Source: Terebella lapidaria | Taxonomy: Eukaryota; Annelida; Polychaeta; Terebellida; Terebellidae | Length of the DNA stretch: 64,000 nt | Reading direction: 5' to 3' | NCBI GenBank assembly: GCA_949152475.1 | Contig: OX424555.1 | Location: 57,765,977-57,829,976, forward strand | Shown: positions 48,301 to 56,381 of the stretch, one piece after another | How the letters are laid out: each line of letters begins with the position of its first letter | Position numbering within the stretch: the stretch's first letter is position 1 | Program-made: the position numbers and the translations under genes | The notes under the pieces: generated by a model | Seen by the model: the letters and a program-made list of their open reading frames with translations, nothing else | Told to the model about the DNA's origin: nothing | The model's database searches: none

Positions 48301-51300
48301 CAACTGCACATCACCTGTTGAATAGCATCGTGTAGGAAGAAGTTTGCATGAGAAATTCTTCACATTTTCTTTATTCCTATAAAAAGCATACTATTCTACA
48401 GTCCAGTTTCATTCCATTAGTTTGCATATACACAACATAGCAAAAATATATAATTTGGCAGAAAATAGAAAAGATATAGCATGAACTATATGTACATTTT
48501 CACAGCGAATATATTTCATCACTCAAGTGGAATTAAGCAATATTAAGAACCACTATAAAATGCAATTTAATCCCGACGCAGGGAATGATACACAATATAG
48601 AAAAGCGTCTTTGGCTGCAAAGAAGAACTTGTTCTACATCAATGGCATGTTATATATAATAGCTATAAACAATGCCTGAACAGGATATGAACGTTTCTTA
48701 CACTGGCTCAGAACGATGCATTTTGTGATGCAGTGGCGTAGAATTGGTCCAGAAGGATGTGGCACTACAAAGTTCTTATGATATTCCACTGAGCCGCTTC
48801 TCCTCCGCGATCGTATCTTTGTCAGGCAGCGGGTTTTTCTCTTCTGTGTCTGCATGTCGCAACTTCGCCTTGTCAAAATGTTCGATGTTATGAAGGGTTT
48901 TCTCTTGGTTGATGACACCTGGATCTGGGAGTGGATTCTTCTCTGCTGTCTCGGCGTGATGCAGTCCTGTCTTGTCGAAGCCTTCAATACCTTTGACGAA
49001 GCCTTCATGTTGCTTCTCCTGGATCAGACTGTTTCTATCCGGAAGAGGGTTTTTCTCTGCCGTCTCGGCATGGCGCATCCCGGTCTTGTCAAAACCCTCG
49101 ATGCCTTTCACGACGCCCTCATGTTGTTTCTCCTGAACCAAGCTGTTGCGATCGGGGAGAGGATTTTTCTCGGCAGTTTCCGTGTGGTGCAACCCGGTTT
49201 TGTCGAACTGAGCAATGCCCTGCATCATGCCCTCGTGTTGTTTGACTTGCTCCAAATCATCTTTGGATGGCAGCGGATTTTTTTCTTCGGTATCTGCGCG
49301 TTTCAATTTCTTCGCGTCAAACTTGGCGATATCGTCACCAAGCGCGGGGCTGATTTTCTGGTCGGACATTGTGTAGTGTGTTCGTTGTATTTTGGCACAA
49401 ATCGCAAGCTAATCCACTCCGCTAATCCGTCGTAAAACGCAGCAAAGTTTTCAAGTGTTCTCCTCCGTCTTGCTCGGGTCTGGAATACTTCCGTATTTAC
49501 ATGTCACGCCAGCTTTATAGTGTCCGTGCGCCTCACGATATAGTTCGCGGTATGTAGCAAATCTTCGTTGAACCAGTTGATGTCATGCAGTTGAAGAATT
49601 AGTTTATTCTCAATATGTGTCCTGGAACATGTTTTACAGCTTCGATCGGATGAAATAATTCTCTTTGATGGGAAATTTGATGTCACGTATCGCATCACTG
49701 CGCGTATTGTTATCTGATGCGATGAGATGTCCCAGGGCCTTGAAAAGTAGTCCCCGTGGTAAAGTTTCGAAAGCTGGTTGCTGACGATTTATCTTATTCG
49801 CGTGCATCAATTTGAGTTTTTCGTGTTTCTTACTTTCAAGATGTATTGATATAATTTAGGTGAAATTGCATCCGTCTCTTATAGAAAACTTTGAAACAAA
49901 TGGCCGCGTATGAATACTTAAAAGTGATGTGGATGCTCTTAGCCTCATCAACGCGGAGGATCATGACCTATTTACCGTGGATCGTTTATTACACGGATGC
50001 GTCACTCCCATTCATTCTGTATAACTTGCTATTTGGTTAGGAAAGCAAGTTGAGACCAGACATGAGTAATATCAGGTCGTCGGGCGCAATCGTAAACAAA
50101 AACACGTGCTGATGTACTATGACATTAAAACTGACTTGCGTGGGAGTGGTTGAGATATGTTATCAAGAAGAACTTATCCTGTGATGTGTTGGGCATATCT
50201 AGGCTTATATTAAATATTATTATGCAAAAATAAATATCAGTAGATATCGGAACAGATATACATTTATATTGGCCTATATTTGTTTACTGTCTTTGGAGAG
50301 GGTAGACCTGAATAAAACAGACAAAATAACACTGCATACAGATAAATTATGTTTGTGTAAATTTGTTCTATAATATGCAGTTATATGAAAAAAAATAAAT
50401 AAAGAAAGAAAAGAAGCAACGTGTCTACAAGGCAATGAAGGCATTGTAGAGATAATGTCTCTTATACATATTTGGGTATAATGCACACTGCCACACATGG
50501 GCACACATACCAAGAATTCCTTAGTGCTAGGCCTACAATAAAACCTTTGTCAGTGTAAAAGGGACAGGTGCCGTACATTTTTTCAACTATGTGACACTTG
50601 GCGTCTTCTCTGTGTCTAAATTATATGTATCTACAGGCAACAGCAGGAAATGAGGTGACTGATATGTCTGTGATGTAGCAGTGACAAATTAACATCAACA
50701 ACAACACCTTTCAACACAAAAACTTTTGTATATTTGCCAGTCATTGTCACAATATGCAGTTGCAAGTATATTATATACTTGAGATTTGTTACTACATGTT
50801 CAATCTATATGCTAATTAATTAGGCCCTGAAAGATTCTGACATGTTATATGTACTTTGATCAAGTCATATTATAAGTACATATAACTCATTATCAATGAC
50901 TCAAGTTCAGACATCCTTCAGTCTCGTGTATTCATGGAAGTTGGTGTGTTAAATCTTTCCAGGAAAATGACCGAATTGGTGTGAAGCGGGCAACAGATGG
51001 TACAATGCACATCCTTTTCAATGGAGAAGATTTAGGTGTGGCTGCGTCAAACATTCCCAAGGTGTGCATTTAATACAACGAGTTATATTGAATAATTCAC
51101 GCATAATTTTCATGTTATAGTATGCGATTTTTCAGCTGGAAATTGCTATATCCTGGCTCAAGATGTACCACATGTATGTGTATCTGATATTTAGTAAAAC
51201 AACAGGAACTAACATGAATTTATGCGATACTTGATAATTACAGTGATATCATTTCGTTATAACATGAAGATATAATGACCATATGGGTATCACTCACGTT

Positions 51301-54300
51301 ATCTAACTGGTTATGCAATATAATTGCAATTGTCTTCTGGTCATGCAAATAATATGTATACTTGTGCATATATTTAACTGTGTATTGTGCTGGTTTGACA
51401 TGCCCCATCCCCCCCCCCCCTCCACTCCACCCACATCCCCTTTTCTCTTGCTGTGCTGGCAACCCGCAGAATATATTCGCTGTAATTGACCTGTACGGGT
51501 CAGTGGAGTCTGGCACGATAGTCAGCAGTGCCTTCGCTGATGTTTTCAATAGTTCAAGGCCTCCATCTGTGCTCTCGTCAGAAGGCGACTCAATTGAGGT
51601 ATGTATATGGTCCTGTATCATGTATGTTTCATTAGGTCAGCTAAAACTATTAACATCCTGTTTGCCAGGGGTCGGCTGACACTATCATGTGTGTGTTTAA
51701 TGTGTTGTTAACTGCTAAATCAGTGGCATGTGATGTGATTTTTTTTTGGCCAGTGGCATGATTACGTTTACATAAAGATGAAGTCAGTTTCTTTGCGAGT
51801 GCTCTACGAGCACAAACCCGGGGCACAAACTCTAAAGAACACAAAAAAGAAATGTAAATCTGTACTATTTTTACTCTAAATGTATGGTTTGCTTACACAA
51901 CCACTCTTGTTGATATTAGATAAGCATGATCAATGTTTGTTCTGTAGCACATGTTGTTATCAATGATCATCATAATGATTGTATCCACTTATAACATTGT
52001 ACTAGAAATACATAACATCATGTATATATATATATTATAACATCATGTACATTCTTCTACATGTATATTGATCCATTTTACCAGTTACCACATATTGACC
52101 TGTCATACCTTGGGATGACTGTATATGTATTTACCTGTCCCTTTGTTGACCTGTACATTGTATTTAAACATATTAAACATATCAACACATGTCTTGTGTT
52201 GACCACTGTAGCAGTTGTTGACCCAAGTGCATTAACTTGTATATATTGTTTGTGTTGACTCGAATATATTGACCCATATACTGCTCTTTTGACCTAAATA
52301 CAGCATTCTGTGTTGACCCAAATACATCGACCCATATATTGCTCCATTGACCTGTATATTGCCCTTATGTTGACCAGGAGGACCAGGATGAGGACACGAC
52401 TCAGGCATACTTCCATGAGTTTCATGGCAGCCACGGCCGGAACATCGAGCTGACCAATCGGAACTTGACTGCTCGCCGGACGGCCAGCTACAACCAGGGA
52501 GTGGTCATCTCCCACAAACCCCTACAGAAAAACCATGTGTTCAAGGTCTGTAGCGAGTAGAAATGTAAAAATTTATAAACATTGGATGACTTTGGGACCA
52601 TTTTGCAAAAAATACTTGATATCTCTTGGTTGTGTATTATAGTTCACGGTCTTCACATGGCTAGATTGATGATATGCATTTATAACGAGCATTAAGAAAT
52701 CACGTGAAAAACTTATTAAATGGTGTTCTCATGAATTTCGGTGTGTATATTATTTTGGGCAGGTACGGATTGACAGCCTGAGTAGTCGATGGACTTCATC
52801 GTTAGCTTTCGGTGTGGTGGCGTTTTCACCCGACAAGTGGACCCCACCAGTGACGGGAATCAGTATTAAAAAGCCTTCGTGGATCATACAAGGAGACTCA
52901 GTCCTTCGTAACGGGGTCAAGGTTCGTCTTTTTCCATAACAAGTGGTTGAAATGGATCGGTCTTGCATGCACATGCTAAATGATTGTATTTTCATGGTTG
53001 ATCTGTTTTCTATGCTGGTTACAAGCATTATTTTGTTTCTGTACCTGTAGGTCAAAGAGAAGTATGGGCCAAACCTTGACAGTTTACAGAGCGGACACAC
53101 GGTTTCATTGATGATTGAGGAGAATTCCAGTTTACATCTTCTAGTCAACGATGTCGACCAGGTTTGAATCACTGCATCCCACTTGATAATAGATCTATAT
53201 CATATCTCTCCCATCAGTCGTCTTGTTGTTAAATTGGGAAAACATATTTCCTGTTGAAAACACTGTTGCGTTCACGGACCCATTGACATATTACAGGGTA
53301 TCGCAGCGAGGGACGTTCCCAAGAACTGTTTCGCTCTGGTGGATCTCTATGGCCAGTGTGAGCAGGTGACGATACTCAATTCAAGCGAGGAGCAAAATGC
53401 CGCTCAACAGCCCATAGAATACAGAGAGAAAGCTGACATGGAGGAAGGTCAGTGTTCCTGGCTGGGGGGGGGGGAGGAAGGATGGTTCTAGGGAAGCTAT
53501 AAAAAAAACATGAAAGAATAAAATGAAAGAAAAAATTTGTTGCAGTTGATACTAATGTGAGTTTCTCCTTTCAACTTTATATGATGAAAATAAATTTATG
53601 TGTATGATACTGTACCATAACATTTCATGGCGAATATGATTATTTTTCCAACAACAGGAAAAAAAGAAAAGCCACTGAGAATCTCAGAACCCCCAACTGT
53701 TGTAAAAAACTGTGAATATCAGAATATGTGTGCAAGATTCATAGCGAGTTTGGCATTACCTGGTAAGTATGGACATGCATGTACATATGTATGGGATTTC
53801 CAATTTTCCATGTGTTGGGAATTTCCGACATACTTAAGGAAGTTAATTATGATAACTCATCACGTAAAGCTTGTGGTGTATTTACTCAATAATTTATGAT
53901 TTGATTGCACTAAATATTGTGTACAATTGCACTCTGTTGTCATTTTACAGAGGGATATTTCAATGCGGAGTACAACCGATGTTACTGTGAAACTTGTCAC
54001 AAGGTTCGAGGAGATGACCAGTATCACAAAAAAGGCGACCCCCCTCGAAACTGTGCACTTCCCTTTGGCTGGTTCAAACTGGCATTGAGGTAATAAAATA
54101 TGTGACAGTCTAGCCAATCCAATATTTCATTGTCCTAATCAGTATGAGTGTAAATAATAGTGTGCAGCTTTTCATTGAAACATGAAACTGTAATAGATAA
54201 CAATTCTGTGTAACAGAGAGACGGTATCCATGAAGAGGGTAATTTTTCATTGTGTACATAAATTATGATATCTTATAACGTGGAACACATCCTCATCATG

Positions 54301-55241
54301 ATATGTTTACATTGCAACTCAATTGCAAAATCTGTCAATATTTGACCATTCTGATTACTCAATGCTTTCATAATACACTGTTTTCAGAATCCCACCTAAA
54401 GCAGAATCACTCAACATTTATGAGAAGTGGCACACGGCTTACTATGGTACACAGCCACCATTACTCCGGAAAATACTCGACTGTGGTGACCTTCGGGTGT
54501 CAGGTAACGAGACCTACATCCTTCCAAATGTCATCATTTATGATACAATTGAAATAATATACCTCTTTCAAAACACATTGTAATTGTTGGTTTCAGACAT
54601 GAGCCCTCTGAGTGGTTACTCTCCTGCCCCATACATGCGACAGTTTGATGAGAAGGGGAAGCCGGAAGAACAAGAAGGCATCCAGCCAATCCTGCTGTCT
54701 CCAAGTATCAGATACGCAGGCTGTCAACAGTATGCACCTACCACGCAGTATGTAGTATTTCACAAAAGATCTCTTTAACCACTGAATAACACATACATGT
54801 ACCGGTTTCAATGCAGTTCTGCATCTCTGTATGATACAAAAATGTATGTTAATTCAGTTTTTGCTCAGCTTTGTACTCAGCTAGTGGTGGTACAATGAAA
54901 AATTTGTAATGGAAATACTAATATGTCTTTGATAAAAATACTAATGATCAAAGACAACTGGTTCGTTACTAAACGTCAGAAACCACTAATTCAAAATTAT
55001 CATGATGATAACCTATGGATATAACGCGGTCTACAGGTTTCGAGAACAGAGAAGCAAACGTACGCAGCATGCAAGAGTGGCTTTCCAAGTGTACATCAAG
55101 CCCGGCTCGTACAAGGTCGGACCGCAGTCCATCGGTGCCAATGAACAGATCGACCCCTGCATCGACAACAACGAGTTAGAGTGGACAACCAAGGAGAAAG
55201 GCGCCACTGTACTCAGTGCTATACTCATCAAGTTGGAATGA
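32241..55241 (+). CDS. NEURL4: NEURL4, neuralized-like protein 4, complete coding region in 26 exons
   Basis: Exons: 32241-32405, 32960-33314, 33514-33731, 33936-34047, 35510-35598, 35684-35942, 36067-36166, 36416-36683, 36839-37001, 37206-37442, 37548-37626, 37745-37914, 38122-38259, 38439-38578, 38742-38954, 50963-51061, 51470-51598, 52378-52545, 52763-52921, 53051-53161, 53297-53447, 53658-53762, 53951-54089, 54388-54503, 54597-54747, 55037-55241. All introns are GT/AG. The phases agree and the total is 4,239 bases, giving 1,412 residues (human is somewhat longer, about 1,560). The start ATGGCC leads straight into NHR1, so the long glycine-rich N-terminus of the human protein is absent. 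Six NHR domains are followed by the cysteine-rich NEURL4 C-terminal region. In vertebrates NEURL4 partners the ubiquitin ligase HERC2 and the centriole protein CP110 and keeps centrosome number in check. Unlike Neuralized itself, no C-terminal RING is seen. Intron 15 (12 kb) contains a DIRS element and an antisense thymosin gene. Confidence 0.96.
33514..35942 (+). CDS. NEURL4: NEURL4 exons 3-6: NHR2
   Basis: Residues 174-399. A linker rich in alanine ([17 protein letters not shown]) is followed by [33 protein letters not shown], the [14 protein letters not shown] block and [20 protein letters not shown]. The boundaries after FE, MRSG and LDELN recur in later NHRs, showing that the domains duplicated with their introns. 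Intron 4 (1.46 kb) carries no recognisable gene. Confidence 0.93.
36067..37001 (+). CDS. NEURL4: NEURL4 exons 7-9: NHR3
   Basis: Residues 400-576. Exon 7 is [20 protein letters not shown]; its frame is the less obvious one in this stretch, and both neighbouring phases force it. Exon 8 fuses [12 protein letters not shown] through LDRLK, without the intron found after FE in NHR2. Exon 9 begins [20 protein letters not shown] and ends at IDQS. Confidence 0.92.
37206..38259 (+). CDS. NEURL4: NEURL4 exons 10-13: NHR4
   Basis: Residues 577-784. [20 protein letters not shown], then [20 protein letters not shown], then [20 protein letters not shown], then [17 protein letters not shown]. Exon 11 is only 79 bp and is bounded by phase-1 and phase-2 introns. 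NHR4 has intron positions not shared with NHR2 and NHR3, so introns were gained or slid after the domains duplicated. A serine/threonine-rich linker ([15 protein letters not shown]) follows. Confidence 0.9.
38439..51598 (+). CDS. NEURL4: NEURL4 exons 14-17: NHR5, split by the 12-kb intron
   Basis: Residues 785-978 in exons 38439-38578, 38742-38954, 50963-51061 and 51470-51598. [38 protein letters not shown], then [20 protein letters not shown] and [18 protein letters not shown]. The intron between CLERLE and ENDRIG is phase 0 and about 12.0 kb long; all other introns of the gene are under 1.5 kb. Confidence 0.9.
39980..42499 (+). CDS. DIRS gag-like protein
   Basis: Preferred start ATG at 39980 ([20 protein letters not shown]), because the open frame before it lies in the terminal repeat. 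The N-terminus has a cysteine-rich zinc-binding-like module ([21 protein letters not shown]). A basic/serine-rich part and a heptad stretch ([15 protein letters not shown]) follow, then a long disordered Arg/Asp/Tyr-rich region and a C-terminal part common to DIRS ORF1 proteins. The tail is Ser/Gly/Lys-rich. The GC bias in third positions is far above that of the host genes. Confidence 0.8.
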   Translation: MESSSVRRCTKCGHFLVPLDLDPHDRCPSCRPFVCCASQRCQICESWPDDRFDRIDQRRIDREKKRSRSADRRSLDSSSSSRLDSLEQTVGNLQTSIASMSAMLSSLVGKGVATPATPTVDEVPTPLLSGDPFVGGNPPSHSPADQPSCSWGLPSLDPIFSEPVDSATVDSRSQAAETGESVSEEQSGEGRGPVGRAKCGPPDYSTVQLSDGPVDVLVVDKSLAGSPGRVQHRDASSAQGTSSPAAAVPRGCLPDRDRDQQPPVASPGVSQPSVLPRDLPPSVSRRADSRSSSSSGDSHRGSTATAGSVLPAMGRPSSPDRRHRPARPVDQHRSGDWDRPSSSRADRFRDWVYDHRREYDFDRAYHEELDRYYRSGRSRDDRDYYYRRERADRRDYSSRDSHGSRGEKSSRSDYDRVREPKRPASDHAPRSEGEQHAAESSSVAVLEPPVSLPPPPADQISDEPPVKKPRVASPARSADSSATAGTSKPSSSKSDDDTFAQVRVWVQEAFPDEIELPVAKGTSYTSVGERVLHARQQPEPDVRFPWSEGILSVRTLVEEKIVPVNGQPLRAGKFASCFQGQLKHYQSTDCGSTLEAAAVNDDLSVIAPGLKSSSVTATLSDSDLKTWESYPRRVQLVANTLDWLSGLLSVQVDRLAPGSVPADADLDTDATVQVPVSELLRIKRTLSSVNKCVGQITKESHVEWANVVLRRRDAFLKRSTSKLSDAFKSKLRTSSVFGPRLFDPDVLAKAGQAVAQEADLLSKFNLVKLVERQEKKPAASSSSSFKIPKVKATESKQQSQSSQFSKGSKFDKNKKSTNSSRGGRGGSGSSSSAKPQPRS
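42408..44573 (+). CDS. DIRS reverse transcriptase, RNase H and methyltransferase-like region
   Basis: Reverse transcriptase core with [43 protein letters not shown] and the active-site box YLDDWLI. RNase H carries [34 protein letters not shown] and [15 protein letters not shown]. Beyond it lies the conserved DIRS segment [11 protein letters not shown] ... [10 protein letters not shown] ... [14 protein letters not shown], usually described as a methyltransferase-like domain. The frame overlaps the end of the gag-like frame by 92 bp, so expression may use read-through or internal initiation as the family is known to do. Confidence 0.88.
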   Translation: MTRTRSRLTLHVEVAAAVDPRLLPSLSPAPDVSQTLPRNHDSDVSPVGARLQAFWPVWDTEFEDCLVTTILRHGYRIPFSQAPPLSPLPIAFASYAPGSEKFAVLDALVSEMLLKEATEKVTQNSPGFYSRLFVVPKLTGGWRPIIDLSPLNKFVSKEKFSMECPRTVLLSLRSGDWMTSIDLKDAYFHIPIHPSSRPYLRFQWGNVIYQFRALCFGLSTAPFLFTRVFQPVSAWAHRRGIRLTRYLDDWLITATDQQTVAAHTDQIVRLCQRVGLIINFKKSDLAPSQRVTYLGMDIDTQSFLTRPTADRIQRLNGVLRSFSIGVPVAAVVFLRLLGHMVSLEKIVPGARLRMRAIQFHLKDHWSSEQDLSTLVPVVSALQPDLLWWSDPVNLLRGHPIHELEPDFLLFSDASRLGWGAHLGESQVSGLWSAADLRHHINWLELRAVWLGLRHFHQTVAGSTVLAMTDNTTVVGYIKNQGGTRSRELSALTRRILEWAESQDVSLLARHIPGSMNTIADALSRKGPVSTNWSLNPQVCSHLWRLWGQPHLDLFATFQNNRLPLYVSPFPDPHAWAVDALAQDWSILWAYAFPPFSLIPVVLQRIRLSSAQIILVAPCWPAKPWFPELLELLTDLPRLLPPIPSLLRQGRQFHEHLGVLHLHAWRLSGVHSERLAFRRTLPSGCPEQFGHPQSDYIKPSGESSLLGVVDGKLIHAVPLSLR
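42569..45502 (+). CDS. DIRS tyrosine recombinase (domain at about 44400-45470)
   Basis: The recognisable tyrosine recombinase occupies about the last 360 residues: a SAM-like DNA-binding half ([31 protein letters not shown]) and a catalytic half with [13 protein letters not shown] (first Arg), [10 protein letters not shown] (His-x-x-Arg) and [16 protein letters not shown] (Trp/His box and Tyr). The first roughly 600 codons lie over the reverse transcriptase in another frame. The true start is not evident. The enzyme joins circular double-stranded DNA into the genome without a DDE integrase. Confidence 0.85.
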   Translation: MASLGYGIRGLSSNYHTASRVPDSLQSGASSLPSTDSVRILRPGVGEVCGPGRPRVRDAPQGSHGEGDPELSRLLQSSVCRPQAHGRLATDNRPQSPEQVCLQGEVFHGVPTDGSTVSAQRGLDDLHRSERCLLSHPDSSLITALPSFPVGQRDLPVPCSVFRPLHRPVPVHQGVSAGIGVGAPQGDSSHEVSGRLADYGHGPADGGRTHGPDRSALSASRSHHKFQEVRLGSFPACHLPRDGHRHAVLPDTSDGRSYSTFERRSTVFLHRGSRRGGGVPEAPRSHGVAREDRPWCTVAHAGDPVPLEGPLVFRAGLVNSGSGGFRSPARSPLVVRSSQPATGSSDSRVGARLSPVLRRVSPRLGCSPRRKSSLWSLVGSRSPASHQLAGAQGCLVGPAPFSSDGCRVHGTGHDRQHDGRRLYQESGGDTIKGAKRLDSKNLGVGGIPGCQSSGPTHPGLHEHHRRRPFEEGSGFHELVSEPPGLQSPVASLGSASLGPVRHVPEQSSTSLCVPVPGPSCLGSRRPRSGLVHPMGVRFSSVLTDSRGSTEDSVKLGPDHLGGSLLASQALVSGTPGASDGSSTVVTTDPQPASSGTSVSRASGRSPSSRVEIIRRSFRKAGFSKNAAKRMSRTVRSSSERLYQAKWRVFSSWCGRRQVDPRRPPLPTVADFFVWLRDKRKRALTTVKGYRAALSNVLASHGLDISTSREISALFKSFAQDLPPVSRAPKWDLSLVLCSLNESPYEPLEEAELRFLTHKTVFLLALASAKRVSELQGLSAEVLHPEDWSSVTLQYHLGFLAKTETPSALAAGMRTFSVPALSQLATDCGDLSLCPVRALRLYLKRTKPSRPRESHLFLPFSASRGQVSKNTISLWIKAVVTRAYSKDRRDLHQLYGRTAHEVRAISTSWSFAHNMSLQDLMKAATWRSHSTFSSFYLRDVSLLADDLYHLGPIVAAQVIVQPTASSAKSPGGERRLNT
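45777..45866. repeat. DIRS internal complementary region
   Basis: Reads as the reverse complement of the left outer end (up to ..cttagcataac) followed directly by that of the right outer end (aatcaaaagttc.. to ..cttacctctgac). It is the template that lets DIRS elements complete both ends. Confidence 0.9.
47087..47303 (+). pseudogene. exon-like fragment, unrecognised
   Basis: Acceptor-like attatag at 47086 is followed by an open frame [20 protein letters not shown], then [20 protein letters not shown] and [10 protein letters not shown]. It then degenerates into a purine/G run (47240-47270) of (G)n-A blocks with quadruplex potential. The codon pattern looks like real protein. It does not fit NEURL4, whose exons 15 and 16 join directly within NHR5. 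It could be a fragment of another gene carried in by a mobile element. Confidence 0.25.
48370..48375 (-). terminator. polyadenylation signal AATAAA for the thymosin gene
   Basis: TTTATT on the plus strand, about 400 bases after the thymosin stop. No A-tract follows on the minus strand, which speaks against a recent processed copy. Confidence 0.45.
48776..49369 (-). CDS. five-repeat beta-thymosin (actin-binding), intronless, antisense in NEURL4 intron 15
   Basis: 197 residues from ATG (49367-49369) to TAA. Five beta-thymosin/WH2-type repeats of about 38 residues each carry the pattern FDxxxLxxxxTxEKNPLPxxxxLxxEK: [59 protein letters not shown] and [15 protein letters not shown]. Multi-repeat thymosins of invertebrates (ciboulot in Drosophila, tetraThymosin in C. 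elegans) bind actin monomers in the cytoplasm and regulate filament assembly. Repeats 2 to 4 are very alike ([18 protein letters not shown]), indicating recent internal duplication. The coding region has no intron; a 5' UTR intron cannot be excluded. It lies in the longest NEURL4 intron on the opposite strand, so it has its own promoter. The open frame on the plus strand here is its antisense shadow. Confidence 0.93.
   Translation of the reverse strand: MSDQKISPALGDDIAKFDAKKLKRADTEEKNPLPSKDDLEQVKQHEGMMQGIAQFDKTGLHHTETAEKNPLPDRNSLVQEKQHEGVVKGIEGFDKTGMRHAETAEKNPLPDRNSLIQEKQHEGFVKGIEGFDKTGLHHAETAEKNPLPDPGVINQEKTLHNIEHFDKAKLRHADTEEKNPLPDKDTIAEEKRLSGIS
52090..52377 (+). repeat. degenerate TTGACC repeats ending at a splice acceptor
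   Basis: Intron 17 of NEURL4 ends in about eleven units of roughly 20-30 bp built on (t/a)(g/t)TTGACC(c/t)(a/g)tata. Examples are tgttgacctgtacattg, ttgacccatatactg, tgttgacccaaatac and attgacctgtatat. The last unit, tgttgaccag, supplies the acceptor AG of exon 18 (52378). Confidence 0.6.
52378..53447 (+). CDS. NEURL4: NEURL4 exons 18-21: NHR6
   Basis: Residues 979-1174. [60 protein letters not shown] and [20 protein letters not shown]. The domain is the most diverged of the six: the usual WSGS reads WTSS. It is preceded by an acidic linker (EDQDED). Confidence 0.9.
53658..55241 (+). CDS. NEURL4: NEURL4 exons 22-26: conserved C-terminal region
   Basis: Residues 1175-1412. Contains the cysteine motif [20 protein letters not shown] with [17 protein letters not shown], then the [17 protein letters not shown] block, [17 protein letters not shown], and an all-beta tail ending [20 protein letters not shown] before TGA. 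This arrangement is typical of NEURL4 and absent from NEURL1-3. The splice at 54747/55037 is fixed by reading frame (CA|G). Confidence 0.93.
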
Positions 55242-55696
55242 AAGATATTTGGTTGTGAATTTGGACTGAGATTTGCGAAGCATTTGTTGGCTGTGTTTTG
55301 GTTCGTGTGGAAGATGGTGATTATTGTCTCGAATCCCAAACACGTGCCTGTTGTTTGTTCTAGCCTGAATAAGCGTTTCCGATATTACGATTATGACTTA
55401 CTTAAAATGAGGTGGTTGCTAGCTTCTGGGAATGAATCAAAATTATCATTGTTAGACGATTGTTTTGGGAGTGGCCATCTGCTGAATGTACACTAGCAAA
55501 AATTTTGTGCAAGAACTTTGTGCTTGTGAAGCATTTTTTGTTTCGAGACGGCTGTGGAAAACCATGAGTATTAAACAAAACACTGGTGTATACGTCTCGT
55601 GGACACATACATCCTTGTTCGTTGGTATGTAAGGTTAATGAAGTTGTTTTGGTAATCAAAATTGTTCTGTGATTGGTTCACAATATTACAATAATG

Positions 55697-55702
55697 AATA
55701 AA
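55697..55702 (+). terminator. polyadenylation signal AATAAA for NEURL4
   Basis: First canonical AATAAA after the stop codon (about 455 bp downstream). A second is at 56040-56045. Confidence 0.45.
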
Positions 55703-56381
55703 TGAATGGTTGAATATCCTGTAATGATATTAATGTGCGATATATGGCCATTTTGATCGCTGTATACTCGTTTATCATGTTAACCATTGTTTAAAAGCAG
55801 ATACTTGCATGCTATGTCAGTATTTCCATCATTTATGATGTTACATGTGCATGTGTTGTTATTACCGAAAATACTTTTGAGTTACATGTATGTGTAATAA
55901 TGAAGTTGATGAAACACATGCATGGTTAAGTTAATGCTTTTGTGCATGATTTTTTGTTGCTTTATCTTTGGAATTTGATGAGCTAGTGTCTGTGATATTA
56001 TTTATATGTACTATGCGTACAAAACCAACAAAAACTAGAAATAAATATGATGGAAATGCAGTTATGTAAAAGTATATTCTTTCTTGGGTTTCATCATGTG
56101 GTTCGTTCAGACTGTTTTAATATTACATCACACACAGTTAGAAATTGACAGTCGGTCTGAAGCTGTTCACAAGGAAATTTATTTTATTACGGTATACAGT
56201 ATTTTCAAAATGACCTATCCATTTGCCCTAAGGCTATAACTCAGAGCAAAAGCTAAGCTTTAGCATTAATGAAAATTAATTGATTCATTTGTACCAATTC
56301 GTGCAATCAGAAGGTAAAATATGCCGGTAATTGAAATACAAAAGTCAGGACAGTGAATGTGTTTCAGAGACAATTATTAAC
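55703..56381. other. downstream flank, no gene seen
   Basis: AT-rich sequence between the NEURL4 3' end and the minisatellite-core element. It may hold a longer 3' UTR using the AATAAA at 56040. Confidence 0.4.

Noticed and set aside
48854-49435. A 193-residue plus-strand open frame
   Set aside because: It is the exact antisense of the thymosin repeats; its apparent repeats are the complement of the EKNPLP units.
51362-51679. 105-residue plus-strand frame across NEURL4 exon 17
   Set aside because: Only 51470-51598 is exon; the rest is intron, including a pyrimidine run before the acceptor.
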